Shown here in pieces: positions 12,881 through 24,139 of a DNA stretch of 64,000 bases (position 1 is its first letter; every line of letters starts with the position of its first letter). Origin of the DNA: Omphiscola glabra. Its lineage: Eukaryota > Mollusca > Gastropoda > Lymnaeidae. The notes under the pieces were generated by a model. The model had not been told where the DNA came from, ran no database searches, and saw nothing but the letters and a program-made list of their open reading frames with translations. Location of the stretch: the NCBI GenBank assembly GCA_964017045.1, contig OZ024797.1, forward strand, positions 15,206,363-15,270,362. Reading direction: 5' to 3'. Position numbers and translations under genes: made by a program.

Positions 12881-13144
12881 CGCCTCACCTGTCTAAAATG
12901 ACCGATTCCATGACCTGCCAGGCGTAAAACACGAGCTGACTTCAACTGACCGCGGTCAACTTGCTATGTTTATCTCAATGCCCACACTCCCCCCACTACA
13001 CACAAAAGTGATTTTTTTACCCCTGACATGACCCCGGGGCAATGGGTTCTCGCTATTTCACTTATGTATCACCTATCAAAGATGCTTGTTTAGTAGTAGG
13101 TGCACGTGTTGGAAGTACATGCCAGAAATGTACTCGTGTATCAT

Positions 13145-13252
13145 CACACACACACAAACACACACACACATGCGTGCGCGAGCACACACTCACTTTCACA
13201 TAAGCACACATGTGCAATGCACAAACACACACACTCGTAGACATGTATACAC
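13145..13252. repeat. (CA)n-rich microsatellite
   Basis: Interrupted CACACA runs. Confidence 0.85.
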
Positions 13253-13345
13253 ACGTAAATTCAGTACACAATTTGCGTTCCGAAACAATGACGAAATAAT
13301 GTCAGACACTAAAGAACAATTAGTTTATACAAAAAAACAAATTAC

Positions 13346-14022
13346 GACTGTGGCGCCTCAAGACAGAGTATCGTATGTGGACTCGGACTGTAGCGCCTCA
13401 AGACAGAGTATCGTATGTGGACTCGGACTGTGGCGTTTCAAGACAGAGTATCGTATGTGGACTCGGACTGTAGCGCCTCAAGACAGAGTATCGTATGTGG
13501 ACTCGGACTGTAGCGCCTCAAGACAGAGTATCGTATGTGGACTCGGACTGTAGCGCCTCAAGACAGAGTATCGTATGTGGACTCGGACTGTGGCGCCTCA
13601 AGACAGAGTATCGTATGTGGACTCGGACTGTAGCGCCTCAAGACAGAGTATCGTATGTGGACTCGGACTGTAGCGCCTCAAGACAGAGTATCGTATGTGG
13701 ACTCGGACTGTAGCGCCTCAAGACAGAGTATCGTATGTGGACTCGGACTGTGGCGTTTCAAGACAGAGTATCGTATGTGGACTCGGACTGTGGCGTTTCA
13801 AGACAGAGTATCGTATGTGGACTCGGACTGTGGCGTTTCAAGACAGAGTATTGTATGTGGACTCGGACTGTGGCGTCTCAAGACAGAGTATCGTATGTGG
13901 ACTCGGACTGTGGCGTCTCATGACAGAGTATCGTATGTGGACTCGTACTGTGGCGTTTCAAGACAGAGTATCGTATGTGGACTCGGACTGTGGCGCCTCA
14001 AGACAGAGTATCGTATGTGGAC
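13346..14022. repeat. 40-bp minisatellite, about 17 copies
   Basis: Each unit contains agacagagtatcgtatgtgg followed by actcggactgt. Copies vary mainly at gcgcctca/gcgtttca/gcgtctca. Because 40 is not a multiple of three and the unit has no stop in any plus frame, all three plus frames stay open and yield overlapping 40-residue-periodic frames. These are artefacts. Confidence 0.96.
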
Positions 14023-14395
14023 ATTTTTGCCGCTTAGCTTTCCCGACTGTACATCCCTGACACAGGCACATACAGATGGACACACACACACAGAGACGGA
14101 CACAAAGGCAGACGCTCTGCTACACCGTCTCTAACTAAGAGCTTCTCTACATCAAACAGGAACTGTAATCCTCAGATTTTGAGTTGTCTGCACTTGACTC
14201 AAATACCAAGGGGTGATAATCAGAAGGTAATTTAAGTTAGGCTGAGGGAAAACTTGACTTCGTGGACAAAGTTTTCACAGGGGCAAACCACGTGACCACG
14301 TCACTGACCAATGAACATTTTTTGGAGACGCACTTTGAAAAAACATGTCTGACATGGGGGAGGGGTGTGAAGAAAGATTCAAACGCTTTTACATA
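14023..14395. other. No gene seen
   Basis: Unique sequence, with a short cacacaca run at 14080. Nothing recognised. Confidence 0.4.
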
Positions 14396-14535
14396 ACTGG
14401 AATATTTTAAAACAGTTGGTGCATATTGAAATAGCTTGGTGTATATTAAAACAGCTTAGTGTACATTGAAATAGCTTGGAAAGTAAAGATTGGAACATGT
14501 TGAAATAACTTGGAATATATTGAAATGGCTTGGGG
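14396..14535. repeat. Degenerate ~25-bp repeat (attgaaatagcttgg)
   Basis: About six diverged copies containing (a/t)attgaaatagcttgg. Confidence 0.7.
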
Positions 14536-15293
14536 TAAAATTGATCTCGCTCGAATGCTGTCAAGGGGATGAACTATTCACTTTTCAAGGTCACATAATA
14601 CGACTCCGGATAACTAGTGTCCGGATAACTAATGTCCGGATGTTCGAGTTTCTCTTGTATCCCATGAGCTCCGACCCACAAGTAATTTCCCCCTCCCCAC
14701 CCCCCTTCTCTCTCTTCCTGACGGTATTTCTGATTCCACTTCCAAATCCTCTTCAACGTCGCTGAGTTCTCCAATAGCTGGTAATAAGATATCAAGACGA
14801 AAAGAAAATAACACATTAAAAAAAAACACTAAATATTGAGATGGAAAAAAAAAAGAAAGAGTCATTTTCCCTCGAGCGTCGTTTATTTTAACAATTGTTG
14901 TCTAATATAATAGTTTGCGCTATCCATTATTTCCATGCGACTGTCAATATCTAAGAGTGCAGGCTCCTACACTTGGCTCACTTGATTTATTTCAAGTGTT
15001 CGACACGAACTGTTCAAGCAGACAGTGATTCGTGACTAGTGTTTAAAGTGCATTTTGCTGGTACGTGTTGTGTTGTGGTAATGTTATTGATATTGGGTGT
15101 GATCTGGGGGGGGGGGGGGTAGAATGGGGTCTAGGGTGTTAATGGCAGATGGAGATCTGAAAGAGCTAGGGAGTAAAAAAAAAGGGTAGGGTGTCAAATA
15201 GGGTAGGGTGTCGATAGGGAAGTGTCTCGATAGGCATTGGGTGTTTCAAAATTTAATGAACATATAAATAGCGGAAAGTTTTGAGAAGAGTCC
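14536..15293. other. No gene seen; contains poly-G and A-rich runs
   Basis: Unique DNA with A-rich runs (14815-14860) and a poly-G run (15106-15118). No gene recognised. Confidence 0.45.
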
Positions 15294-15577
15294 TTTGAGA
15301 GGTAGACATATAAGGAGTCAATTAAGATGTTGACATCTAAGGAGTCCTTTGGGAGGTTGACATATCAGGAGTCAATTAAGAGGTTGACATATCAGGAGTC
15401 AATTAAGATGTTGATATCTAAGGAGTCCTTTGCGAGGTTGACATATCAGGAGTCAATTAAGATATTGACTTCTAAGGAGTCCTTTGCGAGGTTGAAATAT
15501 CAGGAATCAATTAAGAGGTTGACATCTAAGGAGCCCCTTGAGAGGTTGACGTATCAGGAGTCCTTTGAGAGATAGAC
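15294..15577. repeat. 27-bp minisatellite, about 10 copies
   Basis: Each unit contains gaggttgacatatcaggagt and translates as a nine-residue repeat (RLTYQESIK) because 27 is a multiple of three. Two unit subtypes (tatcaggagtcaatt and tctaaggagtccttt) alternate. Confidence 0.93.
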
Positions 15578-15682
15578 TTTTGAAGGGCCTATCCTGTATC
15601 CTCAAATATCCTATAGGTGAATATGTGACAAAACGACATAATGAAGATACGATATTGAGGTAAGAAGGATGAGAAGTTGTCA

Positions 15683-15744
15683 CGATACTAAGACTTGTAT
15701 TAACATTAAACACGATACTAAGACTTGTATTAACACTAAACACG
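15683..15744. repeat. 30-bp tandem duplication
   Basis: Two adjacent copies containing cacgatactaagacttgtat followed by taacat/ctaaa. Confidence 0.85.
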
Positions 15745-15867
15745 ATGTGGATAAGACGTGACGGGTTGGTCTGTGGTTATTATGACCTAAAAATGCTGAC
15801 CGGAAGTGGAGGTGCCAGTTTTTAAAAAGAATATCTGAACCTAGATACACCTGTCTCCGGTCACCTT

Positions 15868-16268
15868 TCAGCTTGGGTCTAATGGTCTCAATCGTCTACA
15901 TTTATATTGCCAACATGGTCCACTGACCACTTGGGACTAATGGTCTCAAGCGTCTACATTTATATTGCCAACATTGTCCAGTGACCACTTGGGACTAATG
16001 GTCTCAAGCGTCTACATTTATATTGCCAACATGGTCCACTGACCACTTGGGACTAATGGTCTCAAGCGTCTACATTTATATTGCCAACATGGTCCACTGA
16101 CCACTTGGGACTAATGGTCTCAAGCGTCTACATTTATATTGCCAACATGGTCCACTGACCACTTGGGACTAATGGTCTCAAGCGTCTACATTTATATTGC
16201 CAACATGGTCCACTGACCACTTGGGACTAATGGTCTCAAGCGTCTACATTTATATTGCCAACATGGTC
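15868..16268. repeat. 58-bp minisatellite, about 7 copies
   Basis: Each unit contains ccacttgggactaatggtct and then ttatattgccaacatggtcc. Copies are nearly identical, so amplification is recent. The last partial copy runs into the candidate exon at 16295. Confidence 0.96.
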
Positions 16269-16294
16269 CATATGGGACGAAATGTTTCTCTCAG

Positions 16295-16505
16295 TGCAAG
16301 GACTGAAAGATATAAAAATTATTTTGTTCCCCAAAGAGTTGCAAGGGACAGCGAACATGACGTCAATGAGGAAGACGACGACTATCCAGGCTCTCCATGT
16401 TGTACAAGATCAAAAATGGGCTGGTCCACTGCTCAAGCATTAAACAGAAACTCGTCCATCTCCCCTCTGGACAGCGACGAGGCCACGCCAGGCAGTTCCG
16501 GCTAA
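16295..16505 (+). CDS. Possible terminal exon fragment, unknown protein
   Basis: The plus frame from about 16295 to the TAA at 16503-16505 reads about 70 residues with an acidic stretch (NEEDDDYPGS) and a Ser/Asp-rich C-terminus (SSISPLDSDEATPGSSG). That composition is typical of a disordered cytoplasmic tail and unlike the repeat-derived frames nearby. A pyrimidine tract followed by AG (tttctctcag, ending at 16294) could be a splice acceptor. I do not recognise a family. The frame upstream of 16295 lies in the 58-bp repeat and is not meaningful. No companion exon is visible in the window, so this remains a guess. Confidence 0.28.
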
Positions 16506-16552
16506 TAAAAACAAGAACTCAGAACAGGAGCGCCTCTTTCCTGCCAAAGACA

Positions 16553-16720
16553 ATAAGGGAACAGGCTTCCAAAATAAGGGAACAGGCTTCCAAAATAAGG
16601 GAACAGGCTTCCAAAAAAGGAACAGGCTTCCAAAATAAGGAAACAGGCTTCCAAAATAAGGGAACAGGCTTCCAAAATAAGGGAACAGGCTTCCAAAATA
16701 AGGGAACAGGCTTCCAAAAG
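16553..16720. repeat. 21-bp minisatellite (gggaacaggcttccaaaata), about 8 copies
   Basis: Tandem copies of a 21-bp unit with core gggaacaggcttccaaaata. One copy (near 16610) is shortened by two bases, which shifts the frame of any translation. Confidence 0.93.
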
Positions 16721-17144
16721 GAAGAAGGATTTGCTTCATCAATGCCCACTGCAGAAGAAATTGTAACAGAAATTGCTCCTCTAACCGTCGTTTAAAGAAC
16801 ACAGCAATAGGCGAAGTAAATGGCAGTTTGAATATGACTAGTCGACACACGACACACGCATTAAAAAGCTTTCATTACAGAATTTTGCTTGTGGCTAGTA
16901 GACCAGGCGTTGGGCTCCTTGAGACACGCTTGAAATTGTTTGCTTTCTATATGAATTCGAGCAGACAGTGTGTGGAATTGGACATGGCGTTGAGAAGTGA
17001 TGATTCACGGGATGCAGATGGTTCACACTTACCAGGAGAACTGAAAGTCTGGAAGGATTATTGTTGCAGTAAAAAAAGTCCTTCAATTCCTTGTCACGGT
17101 GGCAGATTCGTTCCCGGATGCTGTGATCGCGTACAAAATAATAT
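16721..17144. other. Unresolved region; weakly coding-like
   Basis: A plus-strand frame (16828-17385) reads through here into the next array and has a cysteine-containing segment around 17060-17130. I cannot assign a family. It could be transcribed UTR or a fragment of the gene suggested at 16295-16505. Confidence 0.25.
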
Positions 17145-17351
17145 TAGCAATGACGTAACCGCAGAAAGTACACAATTTTTTAACAAAGATGTAACCGCAG
17201 AAAGTACAAAGTATTTTAACAATGATGTAACCGCAGAAAGTACAAAGTATTTTAACAAAGATGTAACCGCAGAAAGTACAAAGTATTTTAACAAAGATGT
17301 AACCGCAGAAAGTACAAAGTATTTTATCAAAGATGTAACCGCAGAAAGTAC
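17145..17351. repeat. 36-bp minisatellite, about 6 copies
   Basis: Each unit contains gatgtaaccgcagaaagtac and aaagtattttaacaaa, giving a 12-residue repeat (DVTAESTKYFNK) on the plus strand. It is open on both strands. Confidence 0.94.
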
Positions 17352-17660
17352 CAGTAAGATCCCGCATGCCTATGACCTATTATGACCAGTAAGACCCAGT
17401 GTGGCTATGATCTATTATGACAAATAAGACCCACAATAACTATGACCTATTATGACCAGTAAGACCCCGTACGACTATGACCTATTATGACCAGAAAGAC
17501 CCAGTATGACTATGACCTCTTATGACCAGTAAGACCCGTAAGACTATGACCTATTACGACCAAAAAGACCCAGTATGACTATGGCCTATTATGACCAGTA
17601 AGACCCAATGTGACTATGACAAATTATGACTAGTAAGACCTAGTATGACTATGACGTCTC
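17352..17660. repeat. ~35-bp minisatellite, about 9 copies
   Basis: Imperfect units contain ccagtaagacccagtatgac followed by tatgacctattatga. Confidence 0.9.
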
Positions 17661-18289
17661 TTAATATCATGTCGGCGTTTGTATATGACGTAAATGCCCC
17701 GAGAATTTGTTGCCCAAAGCCCACCGCACCCGCACCCCCTTTTAGCGACGGCCCTGGAAGTTGTGTATTCGTCTTACAGAAGAACATGGATGTAATCATT
17801 CTCAAAGGGACACAGACATACATTTGCACCAATGGACGTAAAAGCTAATGACAAAGATAACCCCATCCCTCGGCTACGTTGATGTGTATATTGAAGACAA
17901 ATGTCGTAAGCTGTTAAACAAAAATCCAACAGATTCTTACACTTCTGTACACATTTGTATGTACACATCGAGAAAAAGGGTTGTTGGAGAGTATGGTTAA
18001 AGTACTCGTGCTGTCTTCTAAGTCAGACCTTGGACAAATGGCTTATTGTGTGCATATGTTAGTGCTGTCTGACGTAAGAGTACACTGAGGCACATTCAAC
18101 TAATTGTTATGGCTTCGCGGGCGCCATGTTGCGATTGCGATAACAATAAGGATAGTACTATTAAACGTCTAGGCTAAAGAAGAGGTCGCCCTACGCGTCT
18201 GAATAAAGACCTTTTCTTGATTGCACTAACCCATATTTTATAACTATTGCTGGATGTCTCGCAAATCTTATTTTAACGATTATTATTTA
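17661..18289. other. No gene seen
   Basis: Unique DNA. A 67-residue plus frame at 17645-17848 has no recognised domain. Confidence 0.4.
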
Positions 18290-18835
18290 ACGGAGGTAGA
18301 GGGAGTAGAGAGAGTAGAGGGAGTAGATGGGGTAGAGAGAGCAGATTGGGTTAAGGGGGAAGATGGGGAAGAGGGGGTGGAGTAGAGGGGTAGAGAAAGT
18401 ATGGTGTTTTTAGTCAATGGAAGAGAGGGAGTAGATTGGGAATAGGGAGTAAAGGAGTACTAGTGTCATAGAGAGTAGAGGGAGTCGAGGTGTTAGAGTG
18501 AGTAGATGTGATAGAATGAGTAAAGTTGACAGAAGGAGTAGATGGAGTGGAAGGAGTAGTGGAGGTAGAGTGAGCAAATTGGTTAGAGGATGTAGAGGGA
18601 GAAAGGGTAGCAAAAGGAGTACTAGTACATGGAATAGACGGGGTAGGGATGTCCAGGGGATAGAGGGAGTAGAAATGGTAGAGGGAGGGCGTAGATGGGT
18701 AGAAGGGGAAGAAGAGAGTAGAGGTGATACATGGGGATACAAGGAATATAGTAGAGTGGGTAGAGGTGATACATGGGGGTAGAGGGAGTAGAGGGGATAC
18801 ATGGGGCGAGAGGGAGTAGAACTATCTAAGAATTA
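18290..18835. repeat. Degenerate AG-rich repeat (gtagagggagtaga)
   Basis: Purine-rich DNA with many gtagaggga/gtagatggg motifs and longer gatacatgggg motifs towards the end. The minus strand appears open for this reason only. Confidence 0.85.
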
Positions 18836-19021
18836 GGAGTAGAAAAGAAAAAGTCTTTCCGTGACAAGGGCGGACATAACAAGGGCGCACACGATAATCA
18901 CGAGCACAACTCCGCACAAACATAAACTTCTCGCACGAAAACTGAGCACACAGACGATCACGTGCTAAGTTGATTTGTGACACCATTTATTGTTTATTTC
19001 TTCTGATACACCAAAACACAG

Positions 19022-19855
19022 ACGTCAGCCCCACTGTTTACACACAGTGGTCGGCCCCACTGTCCGCACACAGAAGTCAGCCCCACTCTTCACACACAGT
19101 GGTCAGCCCCACAGTCCACACACAGTGGTCAGTCCCACTGTCCACACACAGTGGTCGGCCCCACTGTCCGCACACAGAAGTCAGCCCCACTCTTCACACA
19201 CAGTGGTCAGCCCCGCAGTCCACACACAGTGGTCAGTCCCACTGTCCACACACAGTGGTCAGCCCACTGTCCACACACAGTGGTCAGCCCCAATGTCCAC
19301 ACACAGTGGTCAGCCCCACTGTCCACATACAGAAGACAGCCCCACTGTCCACACACAGAAGACAGCCCCACTGTCCACTCACAGTGGTCAGCCCCACTGC
19401 CCACACACAGTGGTCAGCCCCACAGTCCACACACAGTGGTCAGTCCCACTGTCCACACACAGTGGTCGGCCCCACTGTCCGCACACAGAAGTCAGCCCCA
19501 CTCTTCACACACAGTGGTCAGCCCCGCAGTCCACACACAGTGGTCAGTCCCACTGCCCACACACAGTGGTCAGCCCACTGTCCACACACAGTGGTCAGCC
19601 CCAATGTCCACACACAGTGGTCAGCCCCACTGTCCACATACAGAAGACAGCCCCACTGTCCACACACAGAAGACAGCCCCACTGTCCACTCACAGTGGTC
19701 AGCCCCACTGCCCACACACAGTGGTCAGCCCCACTGTCCACACACAGAAGACAGCCCCACTGTCCACACACAGTGGTCAGCCTCACTGTCCACACACAGT
19801 GGTCAACCCCACTGCCCACACACAGAAGACAGCCCCACTGTCCACACACTGTATG
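19022..19855. repeat. 26-bp minisatellite with ~311-bp higher-order repeat
   Basis: The unit is ccccactgtccacacacagt plus ggtcag, about 32 copies. Variant copies (cagaagacag, ccgcagtccac, actcttcac, and one 25-bp copy) occur in the same order twice. The segment around 19207-19404 recurs around 19518-19715, an offset of 311 bp, which equals twelve 26-bp units minus one base. The three overlapping plus frames of 250-300 residues are artefacts. Confidence 0.95.
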
Positions 19856-19919
19856 ACGAGCTACTCATTTAAGATTAACTTCTCTATCACGTTTCTGGAT
19901 CAAGTTTGACGACGGAAAG

Positions 19920-20111
19920 CGGATGGGGGGGGGGGGGGTGGGGAGGTGGGGGGGCCGTGTTCATGAAACACAGTTTCCATCTCCGCCACATGTCATGGAC
20001 ATCTGTGTCATATGACAAATTTTAATCAAATATGTCCATTGTTTACGTTTCCAGCCCCCCCCCCCCCACACACACACATCCACACTTTTTGCCACAAAAC
20101 AAATCTAATAG
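19920..20111. other. Poly-G and poly-C runs, no gene
   Basis: G-rich run at 19925-19953 and C-rich run at 20055-20068 flank an AT-rich spacer. Confidence 0.6.
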
Positions 20112-20205
20112 TTATCACTGTTGTGTGTTGACACATTTGTTATCACTGTTGTGTGTGTTGACACATTTGTTATCACTGTTGTGTGTGTTGACACATTTGA
20201 CTGTA
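20112..20205. repeat. 30-bp repeat, 3 copies
   Basis: Three copies containing gttatcactgttgtgtg then ttgacacattt. The first copy is two bases shorter. Confidence 0.9.
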
Positions 20206-20289
20206 CAATATCTAGCGGCTCAATACTCATCAAATATAATAAGAGTAACAGCAGACTGTTCGGGGAGGGGGAATTTAATGGTAGATTGG

Positions 20290-20770
20290 TACTGGGTGGG
20301 GGATAGTTATGCAAATGGGGGAGGGGGTGGTTTTCAATTGGGAGAGGTATGCAATTGTGGGAGGGAGAGGTATGTAATTGGGGGAGGGAGAGGTAATCAA
20401 TTTAGGAGGTAGAAGTATTCAATTGTGGGAGGGAGAGGTATTAAATGGGGGGAGGGAGAGATATGCAATTGTGGGAAGGAGAGGTATGTAATTGGGGGAG
20501 GGATAGGTATTCAATTGTGAGAGGGAGAGGTATGTAATTGGAGGAGGGAGAGGTATTAATTTGGGGTAGGGGAGGTATGCAATTGGGGAGGGAGAGGTAT
20601 TCAATTGGGTGGAGGGAGAGGTATTCAATTGGGAGGAGGGAGAGGTATTCAATTGGGTGGAGGGAGAGGTATTCAATTGGGAGGAGGGAGAGGTATTTAA
20701 TTGGGAGGAGGGAGAGGTATTCAATTGGGAGGAGGGAGAGGTATTCAATTGGGAGGAGGGAGAGGTATGT
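20290..20770. repeat. ~24-bp G-rich minisatellite, about 20 copies
   Basis: Unit core gggagaggtattcaattggg. The left half is diverged, while the right half (20590-20770) is regular and alternates gtgga/gagga variants. Confidence 0.92.
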
Positions 20771-21144
20771 GCCAAATATGTGCCACCTCACATAAAACAA
20801 TGATAAGACCAGATAGAACAAGATAACAGCTTGACCCGGAACATGATGACGAAACATGGCGAAGTAACTCTGCGCATGCTCATTGTGACCCGATTACTAC
20901 TAGCACTTGAGACGCCATGTTATCGACCATCGCCACCATCAATTAGGTTAAGTAATCTACTACTATACCGTCAACATTTTGTTTACATCCAGCAGGTTTT
21001 CAAAAAAAAAATGTAAATAATCTATTTATAGACAGGTGGCCATGTTGAAAATCTTGACCCAGATAATGACTGATGCAATCGTAATACAGATTAGAAAGTC
21101 AGGCAGTTGGGACGTATCGTGAGGCTTGTTGGATACAAGGAATG
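20771..21144. other. No gene seen
   Basis: Unique DNA between the 24-bp array and the MITE. Confidence 0.4.
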
Positions 21145-21152
21145 AACGCAGG

Positions 21153-21339
21153 CAGGGCCGGCCTTAGGCCATTGCAACCTATGCGGCCGCAATGGGCCCC
21201 GCACTTTCATAGGCCCCTCCCCGAATTTATTTTCTAATACAAAATCTTAATTTCCACTTATTATCCTTATCCTCTACCCAGAAAGGGCCCCGCGCAGTCC
21301 GTTTCGCATAGGGCCCCGCAATTGTTAGGGTCGGCCCTG
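21153..21339 (+). mobile_element. hAT-like MITE, 187 bp, family B copy 1
   Basis: The left end is cagggccggccttaggccat and the right end is tagggtcggccctg, so the termini are inverted repeats of about 14 bp. Both sides carry the perfect 8-bp duplication aacgcagg (21145-21152 and 21340-21347), which fixes the ends exactly and matches the hAT target-site size. The interior is rich in gggccccgca. A second copy lies at 55119-55320 in the same orientation. Confidence 0.93.
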
Positions 21340-21424
21340 AACGCAGGATGCAATCTTTTGCTCTGCTAGAATTGATCTTATTTTGATTTTGCTTGATTGA
21401 ATGTGCAGGCTTAATGCAATTTTA

Positions 21425-21665
21425 TGTGATGACATCGGGGTCAAGTTATGTGTGGACATCGGGGTCAAGTTATGTGTGGACATCGGGGTCAAGTTATGTG
21501 TGGACATCGGGGTCAAGTTATGTGTGGACATTGGGGTCAAGTTATATGTGAACATCGGGGTCAAGGTGTATGGAGAACCGGGGTCATGTTTTGTGTGAAC
21601 ATTGGGGTCAAGTTGTGTGTGGTCATTGGGGGTCAAGTTATGTGTGGAAATGGGAGTCATGTTAT
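21425..21665. repeat. 24-bp minisatellite, about 10 copies
   Basis: Unit core gacatcggggtcaagttatg plus tgtg. The first five copies are nearly identical and the rest increasingly diverged. Confidence 0.94.
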
Positions 21666-22230
21666 ACGTTATAATATATTATTTGGACATTACACGACAT
21701 ATACGTGATGCGTTGACACCTTCTTCGTGTGTACAAATACGCGCCATGATGCGAATGTGTACTTGAGGACAGTGATACTTGTGTGTACACTCTTGTGTAC
21801 ACTGGCGCCAAGACCTGTCCCCATAGCCCCCAACCAGTCATTCACGCCCTGTGCAGGAGTGCCGATGTGGCCCATAGAAAGCTGTCAGTGGCCCGCGGTG
21901 TCAGGCGTGGCGCCCCGTGGCGCCCCGCACGCAACTCATTATTTGTTGCGCAGCATCACGTCGCATTCAAGGGAAGCCAGTCACAAGTCAAGTAACTCAA
22001 CATGCCGGAGGGGAAATAACTTTAGTTCTATTGTTTTCATCCTGTTGTGCGCACTCGACAAGGTAGAAGTTAGGTAGACGAGGGAAATCGTTGGAAATGT
22101 TTTAAAGACACAGAACATAATATATTTACTTTTACGGTGAAGTCAAAGATCAAGGTTTTCCATGAGACTCGACTCGTGTTGTACTATGCCAAAATATTGA
22201 ATGATTAATTGTTTCTGTCTGTCCATACTC
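21666..22230. other. No gene seen; moderately CpG-containing unique DNA
   Basis: Unique sequence, richer in GC at 21830-21960 (gtggcgccccgtggcgccccg). Plus frames of 70-116 residues here have no recognised domain. Confidence 0.35.
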
Positions 22231-22234
22231 AGGT

Positions 22235-22545
22235 TGTACCAAGAAGTGAAGGCTCCTGTTTTAGCACCATCAGTGATCATATTGTACCACAAAAGTCAAT
22301 GCCCAATGTTGCACCACAAAGGCAATGCCCGTGTTGTACCACAAAGTCAACGCCCATGTTGTACCACAACGTCAATTATCATATTGTACCACAAATTTAA
22401 TGCCCGTGTTGTACCACAAAGTCAATGCCCATGTTGTACGACAAAGTCAATGTCCCTGTTGTATCACAAAGTCAATGGCCCTGTTGTACCACAAAGTCAA
22501 TGCCCGTGTTGTACCACAAAGTCAATGTCCCTGTTGTACCACGAT
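22235..22545. repeat. 25-bp minisatellite, about 12 copies
   Basis: Unit core ttgtaccacaaagtcaatgc then ccgtg/ccatg. All plus frames look open because the unit is 25 bp. Confidence 0.93.
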
Positions 22546-23338
22546 TTAGTTTCAATATTCAAGTTAGATTTTCTCCAGACACACTAGATACCATATCAAG
22601 AGCAGCACACACTGTGTTATTTCTGCGTGCTGTTTCTGTGCATTATTATCGTGTGTTGTTATCGCATGCTGTTATCGTTTGTTCCTGGGTTTCTTTTCTT
22701 TTCACCAAAACATTCACATTCTCAAGTGTGACATACGATTTTTTTTTTTAAATTGCGTTCTGATCTATGTCTCCACGACAAGTGATCCATTGAGTACAAA
22801 GATCTCACGCACTCTTAGATCCACTTGAGAAATGAGAAGGAAGCAACATTTAACTATAAATAGACTTTTAATCTATTTTAAGATAGTTCAACTCGAGGCT
22901 CTCCTTTCAGTGACTTATTTAGCATGCCATTGAAGCGATCTTTTGTTTTCAGAGAAACGTATATGATCTGTTGCTTTCATTCTGAGCTTAGCCATTAACA
23001 CTAGTGTAGAATCGATTGCTTGCAAGGGTGTAAATGTATTATATATATATAAAGTTTTTTTATGTTTAATATTGTTATAATCAAATATAATCAAATATAA
23101 TCGATCGTATGAAGCTTCATTAAATCTTTGATTAAATTCATGGCAAGCGGTAACAGACAGCGCCGCCCCTACGGTTGCTGACGCCCCCGAGCAAGCACTT
23201 TGGCACCCATTTTAAGTATAGCCATACACATTTTTGCAATGAACAAGTAGGGATTAGGTCATAAGTTTATAATCTATTTTAGTTTTTTTTAAACACAAAA
23301 TTAGCAATAATGTTGTTCTTCATATCTTGTATTTATTT
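22546..23338. other. No gene seen; AT-rich spacer
   Basis: AT-rich unique DNA with T-runs (22740) and a short tatata run (23040). Confidence 0.45.
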
Positions 23339-23745
23339 GAACAGTATGAACGATTAGCCTACCACGGGCTGTATGAACAATTAGCCTAATATGGACAGTA
23401 TGAACAATTAACCTACCACGGGCTGTATGAACAATTAACCTACCACGGGCTGTATGAACAATTAACCTACCACGGGCTGTATGAACAATTAACCTACCAC
23501 GGGCTGTATGAACAATTAGCCTAATATGGACAGTATGAACAATTAACCTACCACGGGCTGTATGAACAGTTAGCCTGACATGGACCGTATGAACATTTAG
23601 CCTAATATGGACAGTATGAACAATTAGCCTACCATATACAGTATGAACAATTACCCTATCCATTGACAGTATGAACAATTACCCTATCCATTGACAGTAT
23701 GAACAATTAGCCTGCCATGGACAGTATGAACAATTAGCTTACTGG
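23339..23745. repeat. 27-bp minisatellite, about 15 copies
   Basis: Unit core tatgaacaattaacctacca plus cgggctg, with a tatgga-cag variant. Its minus strand gives the nine-residue repeat (RLIVHTARG) seen in a 125-residue frame, which is not a gene. Confidence 0.94.
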
Positions 23746-24000
23746 GGACGTTTTGTTTCTAGCGTTTAGTTCAGCAAATCTTTTCATTGTACTTTCTAGT
23801 TTTCTTCCGTGGCAACCGCATGAAATTCTATTTTCCTCTTATGTAACTTTTTTGATGGCACCCTAAGCACATGGCGCCCTGGGCAACTGACCCAGTTGTC
23901 GGTACGTTGCACCGAAACTGATTAAACGGATGCAGTTTTTTTTTATATTACCTACACATCTTATAAGATGGTACAGACGTCGCTTAGAGGTGAACCAACA

Positions 24001-24064
24001 TTATATGACACATTATAAGACACATTATAGGACACATTATAGGACACATTATAGGACACATTAT
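24001..24064. repeat. 12-bp repeat (acattataggac), about 5 copies
   Basis: Short tandem array. Confidence 0.9.
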
Positions 24065-24139
24065 ATTGATTTACTTGACAAAACACTTAATTTATCACCA
24101 TCATACGTGAACCAATCCCGCTTTGTCTATCACCGTTGG

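Noticed and set aside
18970..19909. 250-300-residue His/Ser/Pro-rich plus frames
   Set aside because: Three overlapping frames of one 26-bp array.
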